A DNA stretch of 64,000 nt from Blastopirellula marina (GTDB taxonomy: Bacteria; Planctomycetota; Planctomycetia; Pirellulales; Pirellulaceae): the NCBI RefSeq assembly GCF_002967715.1, contig NZ_PUIA01000069.1, positions 424,651-488,650 on the forward strand. The letters are read 5' to 3'. The notes under the pieces are model-generated. The model saw nothing but the letters and a program-made list of their open reading frames with translations, was not told where the DNA came from and searched no databases. The position numbers and the translations under genes were made by a program. Of the stretch, positions 8,842 to 18,578 are shown one piece after another (positions within the stretch are counted from its first letter, which is position 1; each line of letters starts with the position of its first letter).

Positions 8842-10530
8842 TTAAGCTTTGCGTTGAATGGCAACCATGCACATATCGTCGAATTGAGGACTGCCGGCCA
8901 TAAACTTCCGGCAGTCGTCAATGATCGCCTTGCTGCAGACTTCGACGTCGTCTGTTTTCTGGGAAACGCAAGCCAACATACGATCCATGCCGAATTGATC
9001 CCCATCGGCATTCATGGCTTCGTTGATCCCATCGGTATAGATAAAGAGCATTTCCCCCGGCTCAAGCGTGAAACGGGCAATGTCGTAATCCATATCTTCC
9101 ATGATCCCAAGCGGCAGGCCGATTTCTTCTTCGGCGATCATCGAGCAGGTGCCATCCGGCTTTCGTAAGATCGGCGGATTGTGCCCAGCATTGATGAGTG
9201 TGACCTGGTTCGTTTCAGGATGCAAAATCGCAATGGCCAGCGTCACGAATTTGTCTGCCGGGGTATAAGCGGCAAAGTTGTTATTCAAGTGAAACGCCGC
9301 TTGCTGAAGATCGGCCATCGAAGCCAGGCAATATCGAGCCTCAGCCGATAGCTTGGCCATCATCAGCGAAGCCGCAATCCCATGCCCCACGACGTCCCCG
9401 ACCAGGATCGCCGTCCCACCATCCGGTAGGGAAATATAGTCGTAGTAGTCCCCACCAACGGAATTCGCGGCGAGGTAATAGTGATAGAACTTGTAGCCTG
9501 ACAACGACGGCTGCTCGGACGGCAGAAACCCAATTTGAACCTGTTTGGCGGTGTGCAAGTCGCGTTCGAAAGCAATTTGGCGAATCGCCTGATCGTGCAG
9601 TTGAGCGCGTTCGATCGCCGCTGCTGCCTGCATACCGACACTGACGGCAACTTCGAGGTCTTCCTTCTGGAAACGCTTGCGTTGATCAAGCGTATCGATC
9701 TGGATCACACCAATCACTTCGTCATCCGCATTCACCAGCGGAGCGCACATGATCGACCGGATCTTAAAGTCGGTGATGCTCTGACTCATCTCAAATCGTG
9801 AGTCGGCTGCGGCATCGGCCGAAAGAATCGCTTCGCGTGTCTGCATGACGTGCTTGACGATCGTGCGACTGATGCGAATTTCCTCTTCGTCACTTTCCTT
9901 GCGGGCCTTTGTCCAGCGGGGAACCATATTCCCAGATCCATCCTGCAGAATGATGAAACCGCGATCGGCTTGCAGGAAGATACGAAACAAACCCTCGAGA
10001 ACGTTCGGCAGAACCTCGTCCAGCGAAAGGGTCCCGGTCAGACCGCGAGTGATCTCGAGGAGTGCGTTCAGCTTGACTTCCGGACTGGCTGTCAGATGAA
10101 TCGAGCCGGTTTGCGACGAAACCTCGAACTTGGACATGATCGTCGAGGTGGCCCCGTCGTCGTCCACCATAACGGCACCAAAGGCCCCCGGCCCATCGGC
10201 CTTGAGGCCGACTGTCTCGGTTGGGGCTGGCTTGACCCCTTCCTGCTTGAATTCAAACGAAATATCGCAAACTCGGATCGAATCGCCATGCTGTAACTGG
10301 TGGGGCTTGGCGATCTGCTCGTCGTTGACGAAGGTCCCGTTTCGGCTTTTCAGATCCTCAATCGAATATCCACGATCATTGCGGGTAATCTTGGCGTGAT
10401 AGCGACTTACGGCCCCAACTTCGACGACAATATCGCACTCGGGATGTCGACCGAGTGTAAATTCCTCGCCCGCGAGGAATATTTTTTTGCCGGAATCTGG
10501 GCCATTCAGAGCGACGAGGTAGCTAGACAT
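8842..10530 (-). CDS. FHA-GAF-SpoIIE-type (PP2C) serine phosphatase
   Basis: The 562-residue protein has three modules. An N-terminal FHA domain (about 1-95) carries GRHPEC, SRYHA and NGTFVN, the phosphothreonine-binding residues. A GAF domain (about 150-315) follows. The C-terminal half is an RsbU/SpoIIE PP2C phosphatase with GGDYYDY, LVGDVVGHGIAA, INAGHNPP and YTDGINEAM, which supply the metal-binding aspartates. Such proteins usually control anti-sigma switches or read Ser/Thr kinase signals. The start is placed at MSSYLV (10530), where the FHA domain begins; 18 further residues could be added upstream. No partner anti-sigma factor is adjacent. Confidence 0.9.
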   Translation of the reverse strand: MSSYLVALNGPDSGKKIFLAGEEFTLGRHPECDIVVEVGAVSRYHAKITRNDRGYSIEDLKSRNGTFVNDEQIAKPHQLQHGDSIRVCDISFEFKQEGVKPAPTETVGLKADGPGAFGAVMVDDDGATSTIMSKFEVSSQTGSIHLTASPEVKLNALLEITRGLTGTLSLDEVLPNVLEGLFRIFLQADRGFIILQDGSGNMVPRWTKARKESDEEEIRISRTIVKHVMQTREAILSADAAADSRFEMSQSITDFKIRSIMCAPLVNADDEVIGVIQIDTLDQRKRFQKEDLEVAVSVGMQAAAAIERAQLHDQAIRQIAFERDLHTAKQVQIGFLPSEQPSLSGYKFYHYYLAANSVGGDYYDYISLPDGGTAILVGDVVGHGIAASLMMAKLSAEARYCLASMADLQQAAFHLNNNFAAYTPADKFVTLAIAILHPETNQVTLINAGHNPPILRKPDGTCSMIAEEEIGLPLGIMEDMDYDIARFTLEPGEMLFIYTDGINEAMNADGDQFGMDRMLACVSQKTDDVEVCSKAIIDDCRKFMAGSPQFDDMCMVAIQRKA

Positions 10531-10706
10531 GCCTTGCGATGATCTCCCGCCAATGTTGCCGGGTCCCAAATGCCGGGACACCATCTCGGAAAAGTATGAG
10601 GGAAACGGGCAATTCGTCCGAAAACGAAAGGCAACGTTTCTAAGGGGTGTAGGCAGTAGTCTACCAATTATGAGGGTCGACTACTATAGTTCGTTGTCTG
10701 AATCCC

Positions 10707-10735
10707 TTGACGTCAGACGACTTAGGCCCTAACCT
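10707..10735 (+). promoter_or_regulatory. Sigma-70-type promoter of the tRNA-Gln gene
   Basis: TTGACG (10707-10712) and TAACCT (10730-10735) are separated by 17 nt. The expected start of transcription, near 10742, is about 12 nt before the tRNA. Confidence 0.5.
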
Positions 10736-10753
10736 TAACCGCTGCAAAATTAG

Positions 10754-10824
10754 TGGGGAATAGTGTAACGGTAGCACGACAGATTCTGACTCTGTTAGTC
10801 TAGGTTCAAATCCTAGTTCCCCAG
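10754..10824 (+). tRNA. tRNA-Gln (anticodon CTG)
   Basis: A cloverleaf of 71 nt can be drawn. The acceptor stem is TGGGGAA with TTCCCCA, the anticodon stem is ACAGA with TCTGT around loop TTCTGAC, and the T stem is CTAGG with CCTAG around TTCAAAT. The anticodon CTG reads CAG, glutamine, and the discriminator base is G. The 3' CCA is not encoded. It has its own promoter and terminator. Confidence 0.93.
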
Positions 10825-10832
10825 CTTTGTTG

Positions 10833-10859
10833 GCTCGCACGATTTGCGAGCTAATTTTT
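10833..10859 (+). terminator. Intrinsic terminator of the tRNA-Gln gene
   Basis: A 7-bp stem (GCTCGCA with TGCGAGC), a 5-nt loop and TAATTTTT follow the tRNA by 8 nt. Confidence 0.75.
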
Positions 10860-10914
10860 CGCGCGGAAGTGAGTTCCGCCCTTGCTGATCCCTCTAAGCC
10901 CCCCGCGTGCTTCC

Positions 10915-12120
10915 ATGGAGCCTACCCCTCACAACGGCCCTCCAGAGGCCGCCAATTCGGCCCGGACTCAGCCCAATCCGGTCGCTTTTTTGCGGCTGTT
11001 TCTTTATTGCCTGGTCGCCGCTTTTTGCGGGGCATGGGTAATCAGCTATTGGACTACGTCCAGCGACAAGCCCACGCTTAACCCCCATGCCGAACCTCGG
11101 ACGATTACCCCGCGGGGGGATTTGGCCGACGATGAGAAATCGACAATCGAGTTATTTGAGAATTCTGCCAATTCGGTCGTTTTCATCACGACCTCGCAGC
11201 AGGTTCGGATGTACGGCAGTGCGAAAATCTCCGAGATGGCCACAGGGCAGGGGAGTGGATTCGTCTGGGACGAACACGGGCATATTGTCACCAATTACCA
11301 CGTCGTTCAGTCCATTGCCAACGGCTCAGGCACAGCTCACGTCACCTTCGCCGACGCTTCGACCTATGTAGCAACCATCGTTGGCTCGTCTCCAGAACAC
11401 GACTTGGCTGTTCTCCAGGTCACCAATTTTCAAGGAGAAGCTTTCCAGCCGATTCAGGTCGGAGAGTCGGCCAATTTGCAGGTCGGCCAGAAAGTCTTCG
11501 CCATTGGAAACCCATTTGGCTTCGACCATACGCTTACCACCGGCGTGATCAGTGGCCTGGGGCGTTCGATCGAAGCCGAAGACGGGCGGCAAATCGACGA
11601 CTTGATTCAGACCGACGCCGCCATCAATCCTGGCAACAGCGGTGGGCCATTGTTGGATAGCGGTGGCCGGCTGATTGGGGTGAATTCCGCAATTTACAGC
11701 CCTAGCGGAGCCTATGCCGGGATTGGGTTTGCCATTCCGGTCGATACGGTGAATTCGGTGGTTACCGAATTGGTACGCCATGGCCAGATCAAGCGTCCCT
11801 ACCTGGGCGTTCGTGTGGCACCACCAACGATCAATGCCCGACTAGACATCGAAGGAGCCCTAGTCGCCGAGATTATTCCTGGCAGCCCAGCGGAAAAAGC
11901 AGGCCTCCAACCGACCATCATTTCCATGGATCAGCACGTGGTGCTGGGGGACCTGATCGTCCAGATTGATGATAAGCCGATCAAGAACTTAGGGGATATC
12001 ATGCAGGCCCTCTTCGATCATCACGTTGGCGATACTATCAAAGTCAAAGTCATCCGAGGACTGATGACCGACAAGCAGCGCGAGGTCGAACTCGACGTCG
12101 TTCTGTCAGAATCGACGTAA
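10915..12120 (+). CDS. Membrane-anchored HtrA/DegP-family serine protease with one PDZ domain
   Basis: The 401-residue protein has one N-terminal transmembrane segment (about 28-46) and should face the periplasm, like DegS. The trypsin-like domain shows the whole catalytic triad: His in NYHVV, Asp in EHDLAVLQV and Ser in NPGNSGGP. A single PDZ domain follows, with GSPAEKAGL and QIDDKPI. HtrA proteases degrade or sense misfolded envelope proteins. ATG at 10915 is chosen; an in-frame TTG 11 codons earlier is less likely. A HAD phosphatase gene follows 32 nt later and may share its mRNA. Confidence 0.9.
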   Translation: MEPTPHNGPPEAANSARTQPNPVAFLRLFLYCLVAAFCGAWVISYWTTSSDKPTLNPHAEPRTITPRGDLADDEKSTIELFENSANSVVFITTSQQVRMYGSAKISEMATGQGSGFVWDEHGHIVTNYHVVQSIANGSGTAHVTFADASTYVATIVGSSPEHDLAVLQVTNFQGEAFQPIQVGESANLQVGQKVFAIGNPFGFDHTLTTGVISGLGRSIEAEDGRQIDDLIQTDAAINPGNSGGPLLDSGGRLIGVNSAIYSPSGAYAGIGFAIPVDTVNSVVTELVRHGQIKRPYLGVRVAPPTINARLDIEGALVAEIIPGSPAEKAGLQPTIISMDQHVVLGDLIVQIDDKPIKNLGDIMQALFDHHVGDTIKVKVIRGLMTDKQREVELDVVLSEST

Positions 12121-12152
12121 GTATTTGTTGATCCGCCGCACCAAGGAGCACC

Positions 12153-12830
12153 ATGAAAGTCTGTCTCTTCGATATCGATGGAACCCTCATCACCACGGGC
12201 ATGGCCGGCAAAGATGCCATGATCGAGGCGTTTCTGAAAGTGGCCGAACTGACGGAACTAGAGCACCTCTTTCAGGTCAGCGGCAAGACAGACCGCGGCA
12301 TCTTCGCCGAACTTTACGAACTACACGGCAAGACGCTCAGCGAAGAGTCCTGGCACAAATTCCTCGATCAATACCTCAGCGGACTGGCGACCAACCTGCC
12401 TCAGCGGCAAGGGCTCGTCCTGGAAGGGGTTGCCGTGCTACTGGCCAAGCTCTCGCAGCGTGATGACGTTCTGTTGGGCCTGCTGACGGGAAACGTCGAG
12501 AAGGGTGCCGCCCTCAAACTCGGACACTACGGCATTCACGAGTACTTCGCGTTCGGCGGGTTTGGCGATCATCATCCCAACCGAGACGACGTAGCACGAT
12601 CCGCCCTGGAAGCCGCCCAAGTATTTCACGGCCAGCCAATCTCGCCCGATGATATCTATGTGATTGGCGACACACCGAACGACGTGAAGTGTGCCCGAGC
12701 CATCGGAGCGAAAGCGGTCGCCGTCGCTACCGGCGTTTTTTCGATTGAACAACTCGAAGCCGCCAAGCCCGACCTTTTGCTGACGAATCTGGCCGATACC
12801 GACGCGGTGACTCAGTTTATCTTTGGCTGA
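12153..12830 (+). CDS. HAD-superfamily hydrolase (phosphoglycolate phosphatase-like)
   Basis: The 225-residue protein carries HAD motif I FDIDGTLI with the nucleophilic Asp near the N-terminus, motif II LLTGN, and motif IV GDTPNDVKCARAIGA. An alpha-helical cap lies between motifs I and II. It probably removes phosphate from a small metabolite; substrate is unknown and phosphoglycolate is only the nearest model. AAGGAG stands 5 nt before the ATG. It lies between the protease gene and an M24 peptidase gene on the same strand. Confidence 0.85.
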   Translation: MKVCLFDIDGTLITTGMAGKDAMIEAFLKVAELTELEHLFQVSGKTDRGIFAELYELHGKTLSEESWHKFLDQYLSGLATNLPQRQGLVLEGVAVLLAKLSQRDDVLLGLLTGNVEKGAALKLGHYGIHEYFAFGGFGDHHPNRDDVARSALEAAQVFHGQPISPDDIYVIGDTPNDVKCARAIGAKAVAVATGVFSIEQLEAAKPDLLLTNLADTDAVTQFIFG

Positions 12831-12957
12831 GAAATCGACCGCACCTCGGCAATCTGCGCTAGATTTAACAGCCAGTACGCTTGCGAAGGTGCCCAGTTTT
12901 TCGAGAATTGGAGCTTCGCATTCCACCGTTGCCCCTCGTAACCTTGAGGCAAAATCC

Positions 12958-14064
12958 ATGGCAGTCTCGCGCAGCAAATCGAGCTCTCGTGTTTCCAAGC
13001 TCCGTCGCCAAATCAAGCAGAGCGGGGTGGACGCATTGCTGGTCACCAACTTCAAGAACGTGACCTACCTGACCGGCTTCACCGGGGATGACAGCTACCT
13101 GCTGGTAACGGCCAAGGAAGAGATCCTGTTCAGCGATCCACGCTACAGTGAACAGCTCGAAGACGAATGCCCTCACCTGAAACTCGAGGTGCGCGAGCCT
13201 GGCACCTCGATTCTCGACTCGGTCGGAAAGACGATCGCCAAGGCCAAGATTGGCAAGCTTGGGATCGAAAGCCAGTCGATGACGGTTCAGTTTTTTAACA
13301 AGATGGTCGCCAAGCTTTCTCAGGTCGAGATCAAGCCCTTGGAAGGTCTGGTCGAGGACCTACGTGTCATCAAAGACAAAGAAGAAGTCGCCCTGACTCG
13401 CGAAGCCGTGGCTCTCGCAGAAAAGGCGTTTGCCGTGCTGAAAGCCGGCCTTCGCGGCGATCAAACGGAAAAGGAACTGGAAGCTCTGCTCACCTATGAG
13501 ATCCAACGTAACGGAGGCCGTGGTACCAGCTTTCCGCCGATCGTCGGCGTCGGACCGCGTGCCGCTCGTCCGCATGGAACGCCGGAATTGGTCAAAATGG
13601 AAGAAGACAGCTTTGTTTTGATCGATTGGGGAGCCGACTACCGGTTCTACAAGAGCGACCTGACTCGCGTTCTCTTCTATGGCAAGGTCCCGGCCAAGAT
13701 GCGAAAGATATACGAGACCTGCCTGAAGGCCCAACTCGCAGCGATCGACAAAATCAAGCCGGGCGTCATCATGTCGGAAGTCGACAATGCAGCCCGCAGC
13801 ATCATTGCCAAAGCAGGCTGGGGCAAACAATTCGGACATGGGCTAGGGCATGGTATCGGCCTCGATATCCACGAAGCACCACGACTGAACTCGCTAAGCA
13901 ATCGCCCTCTAGAACCAGGGATGATCGTTACCGTCGAACCAGGCATCTATATCCCTGGCTTCGGTGGCGTCCGGATCGAAGATGACATCCTGGTCACCAA
14001 AGATGGTCACGAGATCCTCACGAGCGTACCCAAGTCGTTCGAGGAAGCGACGATTACGATTTAA
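12958..14064 (+). CDS. M24-family Xaa-Pro aminopeptidase
   Basis: The 368-residue protein has a creatinase-like N-terminal domain (NVTYLTGFTGDDS) and a pita-bread catalytic domain. Metal ligands are seen in IDWGADY and KSDLTR (two Asp), GHGLGHGIGLDIHE (His), VEPGIY and VRIEDD (two Glu). It cuts the first residue from peptides with proline at position 2. The ATG at 12958 has GAGG 10 nt upstream; a longer reading frame reaching back into the HAD gene is not used because it adds no domain. The next gene is convergent, 11 nt away. Confidence 0.92.
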   Translation: MAVSRSKSSSRVSKLRRQIKQSGVDALLVTNFKNVTYLTGFTGDDSYLLVTAKEEILFSDPRYSEQLEDECPHLKLEVREPGTSILDSVGKTIAKAKIGKLGIESQSMTVQFFNKMVAKLSQVEIKPLEGLVEDLRVIKDKEEVALTREAVALAEKAFAVLKAGLRGDQTEKELEALLTYEIQRNGGRGTSFPPIVGVGPRAARPHGTPELVKMEEDSFVLIDWGADYRFYKSDLTRVLFYGKVPAKMRKIYETCLKAQLAAIDKIKPGVIMSEVDNAARSIIAKAGWGKQFGHGLGHGIGLDIHEAPRLNSLSNRPLEPGMIVTVEPGIYIPGFGGVRIEDDILVTKDGHEILTSVPKSFEEATITI

Positions 14065-14075
14065 GCCGGTTTGCG

Positions 14076-14513
14076 TTATCCTTTCCATGTCTTGGGAGAG
14101 GGCAACGGATGCTCCGGCTTGACGCTGGGTGCCCGGCTGAGCAGGGCATAGTGGCACTTGAAACCTCTGCCGTAAGGAAAACCGGCTGGCCGGGGGTAAC
14201 CAACGTGCCCTTGTAAGTGCTCGAGCTTGTCGCCAACCCAGCGAATGATGCCGTGATGCTCACGGCCGTAGTGCTCTCCCATCTCGATCAATTGATCCAG
14301 CAGCGAGTACTCGACGCCGCGCCGGATATCGAAACGGCCACTTTCCAGGCAGGTATCCCCCTCCAAGGTTCGATAACAGTAGCCTTCAAACACAACCCTC
14401 GGCTTTCGGAACCAGGGGACGTAAAAGGGGACTTTGTGGCCGTCGTCACCAAAGTTCACGCAAATCCATTCCCCTTGCAGATCCTCGAGTGATGGACCGT
14501 GAAAGTCACTCAT
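14076..14513 (-). CDS. Hypothetical protein
   Basis: The 145-residue protein has no signal peptide or membrane segment. It opens with SLEDLQGEWICVNF, which recalls the 'LQG.W' opening of the planctomycete lipocalin-like TIGR03067 family, but the rest does not follow that family clearly. It is rich in Gly, His and aromatic residues. The start at 14513 is chosen over an in-frame ATG 13 codons upstream because the extra residues show no conserved feature. It is convergent with the M24 peptidase. Function is unknown. Confidence 0.5.
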   Translation of the reverse strand: MSDFHGPSLEDLQGEWICVNFGDDGHKVPFYVPWFRKPRVVFEGYCYRTLEGDTCLESGRFDIRRGVEYSLLDQLIEMGEHYGREHHGIIRWVGDKLEHLQGHVGYPRPAGFPYGRGFKCHYALLSRAPSVKPEHPLPSPKTWKG

Positions 14514-14800
14514 GGCGGGCAACCAATTTGGCAAAATCGGCCATTCGAGCAATCAGGGTGGAAGGGTTCACGTAAAAATCAGGCCCACTACGAATTCAGG
14601 TGAATGGTTCGGATATGCCAGTTGGCCCAGTACCCCAGCAATAGGGTAACTAATTGTCCCCTACGCCAAAGAAGTCTGTCAAATCTTCTCCCGGCTTACC
14701 CATCTGGACGAAACCTACCCTTATCCCTTACGCTGTAAAGCTTTGCCAAAATACAACATGACCATATTCCCCTAGCGGATGATCCCGTGGGAGAGAACGA

Positions 14801-15307
14801 ATGTCCGATTCCAAATCGACTTCTAGCAATGTATTCAACGTCGAGACAGTTCGCTCGCTGGTTGAATTGATGAAACAGCACGACCTGAGCGAACTCGACC
14901 TTCGCGAAGGGGACCAGAAAATCTCGCTCAAGCGTGGTGGTCAGGCTCCAATCTATGCCGCTCCTGCTCCCATGCATGCTGCTCCCATGCAGTTCGCACC
15001 GGCACCAACGGCTGCTGCTCCGGCATCTTCAGGTGGCGGCGAAGCTCCGGCTGCCGATTCCCACCTGATTGCCATCAAGAGCCCCATGGTTGGCACCTAC
15101 TACTCGAAGCCCAAACCGGATGCCGATTCGTTTGCCCGCGTTGGCGATCACGTCTCGGAAGACTCCGTTGTTTGCATCATCGAAGCGATGAAGGTCTTCA
15201 ACGAGATCAAAGCCGAAGTCTCCGGCAAGATCGTCAAGGTTCTGGTCAAGGACGAAGAACCGGTTGAATACGGCCAGCCAATGTTCATGGTCGATCCGCA
15301 AGGCTAA
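14801..15307 (+). CDS. accB: Biotin carboxyl carrier protein of acetyl-CoA carboxylase
   Basis: The 168-residue protein has the usual layout: an N-terminal segment (1-45), an Ala/Pro-rich linker (about 48-85) and a biotinyl domain. The biotin-accepting lysine is Lys131 in EAMKV. GGGAG lies 8 nt before the ATG. It carries the carboxyl group between AccC and the carboxyltransferase for fatty-acid synthesis. accC follows 47 nt later in the usual accBC order. A possible promoter, TTGCCA-16 nt-TATTCC, lies at about 14742-14769. Confidence 0.95.
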   Translation: MSDSKSTSSNVFNVETVRSLVELMKQHDLSELDLREGDQKISLKRGGQAPIYAAPAPMHAAPMQFAPAPTAAAPASSGGGEAPAADSHLIAIKSPMVGTYYSKPKPDADSFARVGDHVSEDSVVCIIEAMKVFNEIKAEVSGKIVKVLVKDEEPVEYGQPMFMVDPQG

Positions 15308-15354
15308 CTCCACCCTCATCTAGCCTCGCGCTTAGTGGCGAGGAATCAGACGTC

Positions 15355-16698
15355 ATGTACAACCGCATTCTGATCGCCAACCGCGGCGAGATCGCTCTTC
15401 GTATCATTCGCGCCTGCAAAGAACTGGGCATTGAAACGGTCGCCATCTACAGCGAAGCCGACCGTGACGCCGCCTACTTGAAACTAGCCGATGAAGCTTA
15501 CTGCGTGGGACCTGCCAAAAGCGCCCAAAGCTATTTGAAGATCGATCGCGTCATCAGCGCGGCCGAGGTTGGCAACGTCGAAGCGATCCACCCTGGCTAC
15601 GGCTTCCTGGCCGAGAACGCCGAGTTCAACGATATCTGCCGTAGCTGTAACATCGACTTCATCGGCCCCACGCCGGAAGCGATGGCCAAGCTGGGGGATA
15701 AAAATACGGCCCGCAGCATGGCTCGCGAAGCCAATGTGCCGGTTGTGCCTGGTTCGGCTGGTTTGATCGAGGACGAAGATGAAGCCCTGAAGATCGCCCA
15801 CGAGATCGGTTTCCCCGTTCTCATCAAAGCCACCGCCGGTGGTGGTGGTCGTGGTATGCGTGTGGCGGCCAACGACTTGGTGCTCAAGAACGCCCTCAAT
15901 CAGGCTCAAACCGAAGCCGGTGCCGCGTTCGGCAACGCCGGTGTGTATATCGAAAAGTACGTCGAACATCCGCGCCATGTTGAAGTTCAGGTCATCGCCG
16001 ACCATCACGGCAATGCAGTGCACCTGTTCGAGCGTGAATGCAGCACGCAGCGTCGTCACCAGAAGTTGATCGAAGAAAGCCCAGCTCCGAACCTTTCGCA
16101 AAAGACCCGAGACGAAATCTGTGCGGCTGCTGTGCGCATGATCAAAGCGGCTGACTATCAGAATGCCGGTACGGTCGAATTCATCGTCGACAAGGACGAG
16201 AATTTTTACTTCATCGAAGTGAATGCCCGTATTCAGGTCGAACACTGCGTGACCGAGATGGTTACCGGCATCGACTTGATCCAGGCTCAAATCCGCGTTG
16301 CTTCCGGCGAGCCGCTGCCTTGGAAGCAGGAAGACATCAAGTTGCAAGGCGCGGCGATCGAATGTCGTATCAATGCCGAAGACGCCGACAAGAACTTCAT
16401 GCCTTGCCCCGGTAAGATCAACCAGTTGATCGTCCCCGGCGGCCCTGGCGTTCGTTTCGATTCGCACGTCTACAGTGGCTACACCGTTCCTCCGCATTAC
16501 GATTCGATGATCGGCAAGCTGCTGGTCCATCGTAACACGCGCGAAGAAGCCATCCGCTGCATGCTGCGGGCACTCGACGAAATCCGCACCGATGGTGTCA
16601 CGACGACCGCGAACTTTCACAAGAAGGTGCTGAACCACTCAGCCTTCGCCGAAGGGAAGATCGACACCACGTTCGTCGAACGAACCTGGTTCTCGTAA
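15355..16698 (+). CDS. accC: Biotin carboxylase subunit of acetyl-CoA carboxylase
   Basis: The 447-residue ATP-grasp enzyme carboxylates biotin on AccB. Visible motifs are [13 protein letters not shown] at the N-terminus, the glycine-rich ATP loop [28 protein letters not shown], and NARIQVEH, which holds catalytic and bicarbonate-site residues. Length is normal. It is the second gene of accBC and is followed by a strong hairpin. The codon use (high C/G at third positions, few rare codons) fits high expression. Confidence 0.96.
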   Translation: MYNRILIANRGEIALRIIRACKELGIETVAIYSEADRDAAYLKLADEAYCVGPAKSAQSYLKIDRVISAAEVGNVEAIHPGYGFLAENAEFNDICRSCNIDFIGPTPEAMAKLGDKNTARSMAREANVPVVPGSAGLIEDEDEALKIAHEIGFPVLIKATAGGGGRGMRVAANDLVLKNALNQAQTEAGAAFGNAGVYIEKYVEHPRHVEVQVIADHHGNAVHLFERECSTQRRHQKLIEESPAPNLSQKTRDEICAAAVRMIKAADYQNAGTVEFIVDKDENFYFIEVNARIQVEHCVTEMVTGIDLIQAQIRVASGEPLPWKQEDIKLQGAAIECRINAEDADKNFMPCPGKINQLIVPGGPGVRFDSHVYSGYTVPPHYDSMIGKLLVHRNTREEAIRCMLRALDEIRTDGVTTTANFHKKVLNHSAFAEGKIDTTFVERTWFS

Positions 16699-16707
16699 TC
16701 AGCACGC

Positions 16708-16735
16708 TGCGCGACTTGAATAGGCAAGTCGCGCA
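16708..16735 (+). terminator. Hairpin after accC
   Basis: A perfect 11-bp inverted repeat (TGCGCGACTTG with CAAGTCGCGCA) with a 6-nt loop begins 10 nt after the accC stop. It lacks a T run, so termination is likely but not certain. Confidence 0.6.
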
Positions 16736-16925
16736 AAGCGGTTCCCGGTACTACCGAAACGATTGCTGTTGAATTTCAACTAAATCAGCAATTGGATGTA
16801 ACGTACTCTTCTAGTCGTGGTAATTCTCTACTGCACCGCGACTTTTGTCTTCAATTTCGCGTGGAACCTGCGAAAATAGGCATCTCGTCGATTCCCACCC
16901 ATCTAGCCGCGATTTGGTATCGTTC

Positions 16926-18500
16926 ATGCTTCCTTGTCGACTCTTCTTTCTGCTTGCCATTGCCACCTCCACCTTGTTCGTGAGCGTCGCGTTTGCCGAT
17001 GCCCCTGGCAGTCGTCCGAACATCATTTTCGTGTTGGCCGATGACATGGGCTGGAATCAACCAGGCTTCAATCACCCGGAAGAAGCCTCGCTTACTCCGA
17101 ACATGGATAAGCTGGCCGCGGAAGGGATGCGGCTCAACGAGTTTTACACGCATAGCGTCTGTGCTCCGACACGCGCGGCCTTCTTGACCGGCCGCTACTC
17201 GTTTCGGACCTGGAGCGATTGGCGAACCGAAGACTTTGGCAAACCCAGTTATCTCGCCAAGCTGGGCTTGGAACTGGCCCATACTAAAAGTGGCGAGCCG
17301 ACCCGGCGCATTCATGCCCTCGACACCAACGAGCGAACCATTGCCGAAGCCCTGAAAGAAGCAGGCTACTTCACGGCACTGCTGGGCAAGTGGCACTTGG
17401 GCGAGTGGCTACCAGAGCATCTTCCGATGGGGCAGGGCTTCGACTACCAATACGGGCACTATGCCTGGGGAATCGACTACTACAACAAAACGATCGTACA
17501 CAACGCCCCAGCACGATATGCCGTTTACGACTGGCATCGCAATCAACAGCCGGTCGACGAAGATGGCTACTCAACCGATTTGATCGCCGATGAAACCGTA
17601 CGTCTGATCGAGTCTCGTCAAGGAAACGACCAGCCGTTCTTTATGTACGTTGCATTCAATGCGGTCCACGGCCCTTTGAATCCTCCGCCCGGCTTCCCAG
17701 GAGACCCCAATGACGCCGACGCCGTCCGCGACGCCATGCTCGAAAGTTTCGACAAGGCCCTGGGACGCATTGAACAGGCCATCGAGAAGAACGGCTTCCA
17801 GGAGAACACGCTGTTCGTCTTCGCCAACGACAACGGTCCTGTGCTAGAAGAAATGAGTAAACCGTTTCGCGGCACAAAGAACACAACCTTCGAAGGAGGC
17901 GTTCGTCAGCCGTGTGTCATTCGCTGGCCGGGGCATGTCGCCCCGGGCACATCGAAAGACGGCCTCTTTTTCATCGCCGACTTCTTTCCCACCTTCATCA
18001 CGGTGGCCGGCGGCAATCACAAGCAAGAGCGTGCAATCGATGGGCTCGACATGACCGGGGCTTTTTTCTCCGGCGAACAGAGCCCTCGCAACGAGATCAT
18101 CTACGATGTCGCCGGTAGCGTGAGATTACCGACGATTCGTCGCGGAGACTTCAAGCTGATGGGGGAAATGTTGTTCAACATTGCCCAGGATCCTGCCGAG
18201 CAAACCGACATCGCGATCAAGCATCCGCGACTGGTCGCCGAGCTAACCGAGCGTCTCGATGTCGTTGGCAAGGAACGCCCACCCCTGGGTGACAAGCCGC
18301 TGCTGATGGATCCTCCGCTTCCTTACGTTTATGGCGAGCAGGAACAGAAAGACATTCCGCAGTGGCTGATCGACAAAGTCGAAGCCGTCCGGGCCACGCA
18401 GCCCAAAGAATGGGCCCCAGGCGAAACTCCATGGCCCAAAGCCCCGCAAGGAGCTGAAGCCAGCAAGATGGATGGGCTACGAGACGAGATTGTAAAGTAG
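16926..18500 (+). CDS. Secreted sulfatase
   Basis: The 524-residue protein has a signal peptide (cleavage near AFA-DA, residue 24). The sulfatase signature CAPTR is at residues 79-83, so Cys79 would be turned into formylglycine. RPNIIFVLADDMGW supplies the first metal-binding aspartates, and GKWHLGEW the second conserved patch. Such enzymes release sulfate from polysaccharides of marine algae or animals. The ATG at 16926 is chosen because it gives a proper signal peptide. A LamG-domain gene follows 78 nt later and may be co-expressed. The N-anchored start of the fold is complete, so the enzyme looks active. Confidence 0.93.
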   Translation: MLPCRLFFLLAIATSTLFVSVAFADAPGSRPNIIFVLADDMGWNQPGFNHPEEASLTPNMDKLAAEGMRLNEFYTHSVCAPTRAAFLTGRYSFRTWSDWRTEDFGKPSYLAKLGLELAHTKSGEPTRRIHALDTNERTIAEALKEAGYFTALLGKWHLGEWLPEHLPMGQGFDYQYGHYAWGIDYYNKTIVHNAPARYAVYDWHRNQQPVDEDGYSTDLIADETVRLIESRQGNDQPFFMYVAFNAVHGPLNPPPGFPGDPNDADAVRDAMLESFDKALGRIEQAIEKNGFQENTLFVFANDNGPVLEEMSKPFRGTKNTTFEGGVRQPCVIRWPGHVAPGTSKDGLFFIADFFPTFITVAGGNHKQERAIDGLDMTGAFFSGEQSPRNEIIYDVAGSVRLPTIRRGDFKLMGEMLFNIAQDPAEQTDIAIKHPRLVAELTERLDVVGKERPPLGDKPLLMDPPLPYVYGEQEQKDIPQWLIDKVEAVRATQPKEWAPGETPWPKAPQGAEASKMDGLRDEIVK

Positions 18501-18578
18501 GTGGAACTTCGGCAGGCGTGCGGGTTACAATTGTCAACTCACGACATCACCTGCAACTACTCATACTCGCCGAAATCA

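Noticed and set aside
15484..16638. 384-codon reverse-strand frame inside accC
   Set aside because: Antisense of a strongly biased conserved gene; no recognisable domain.
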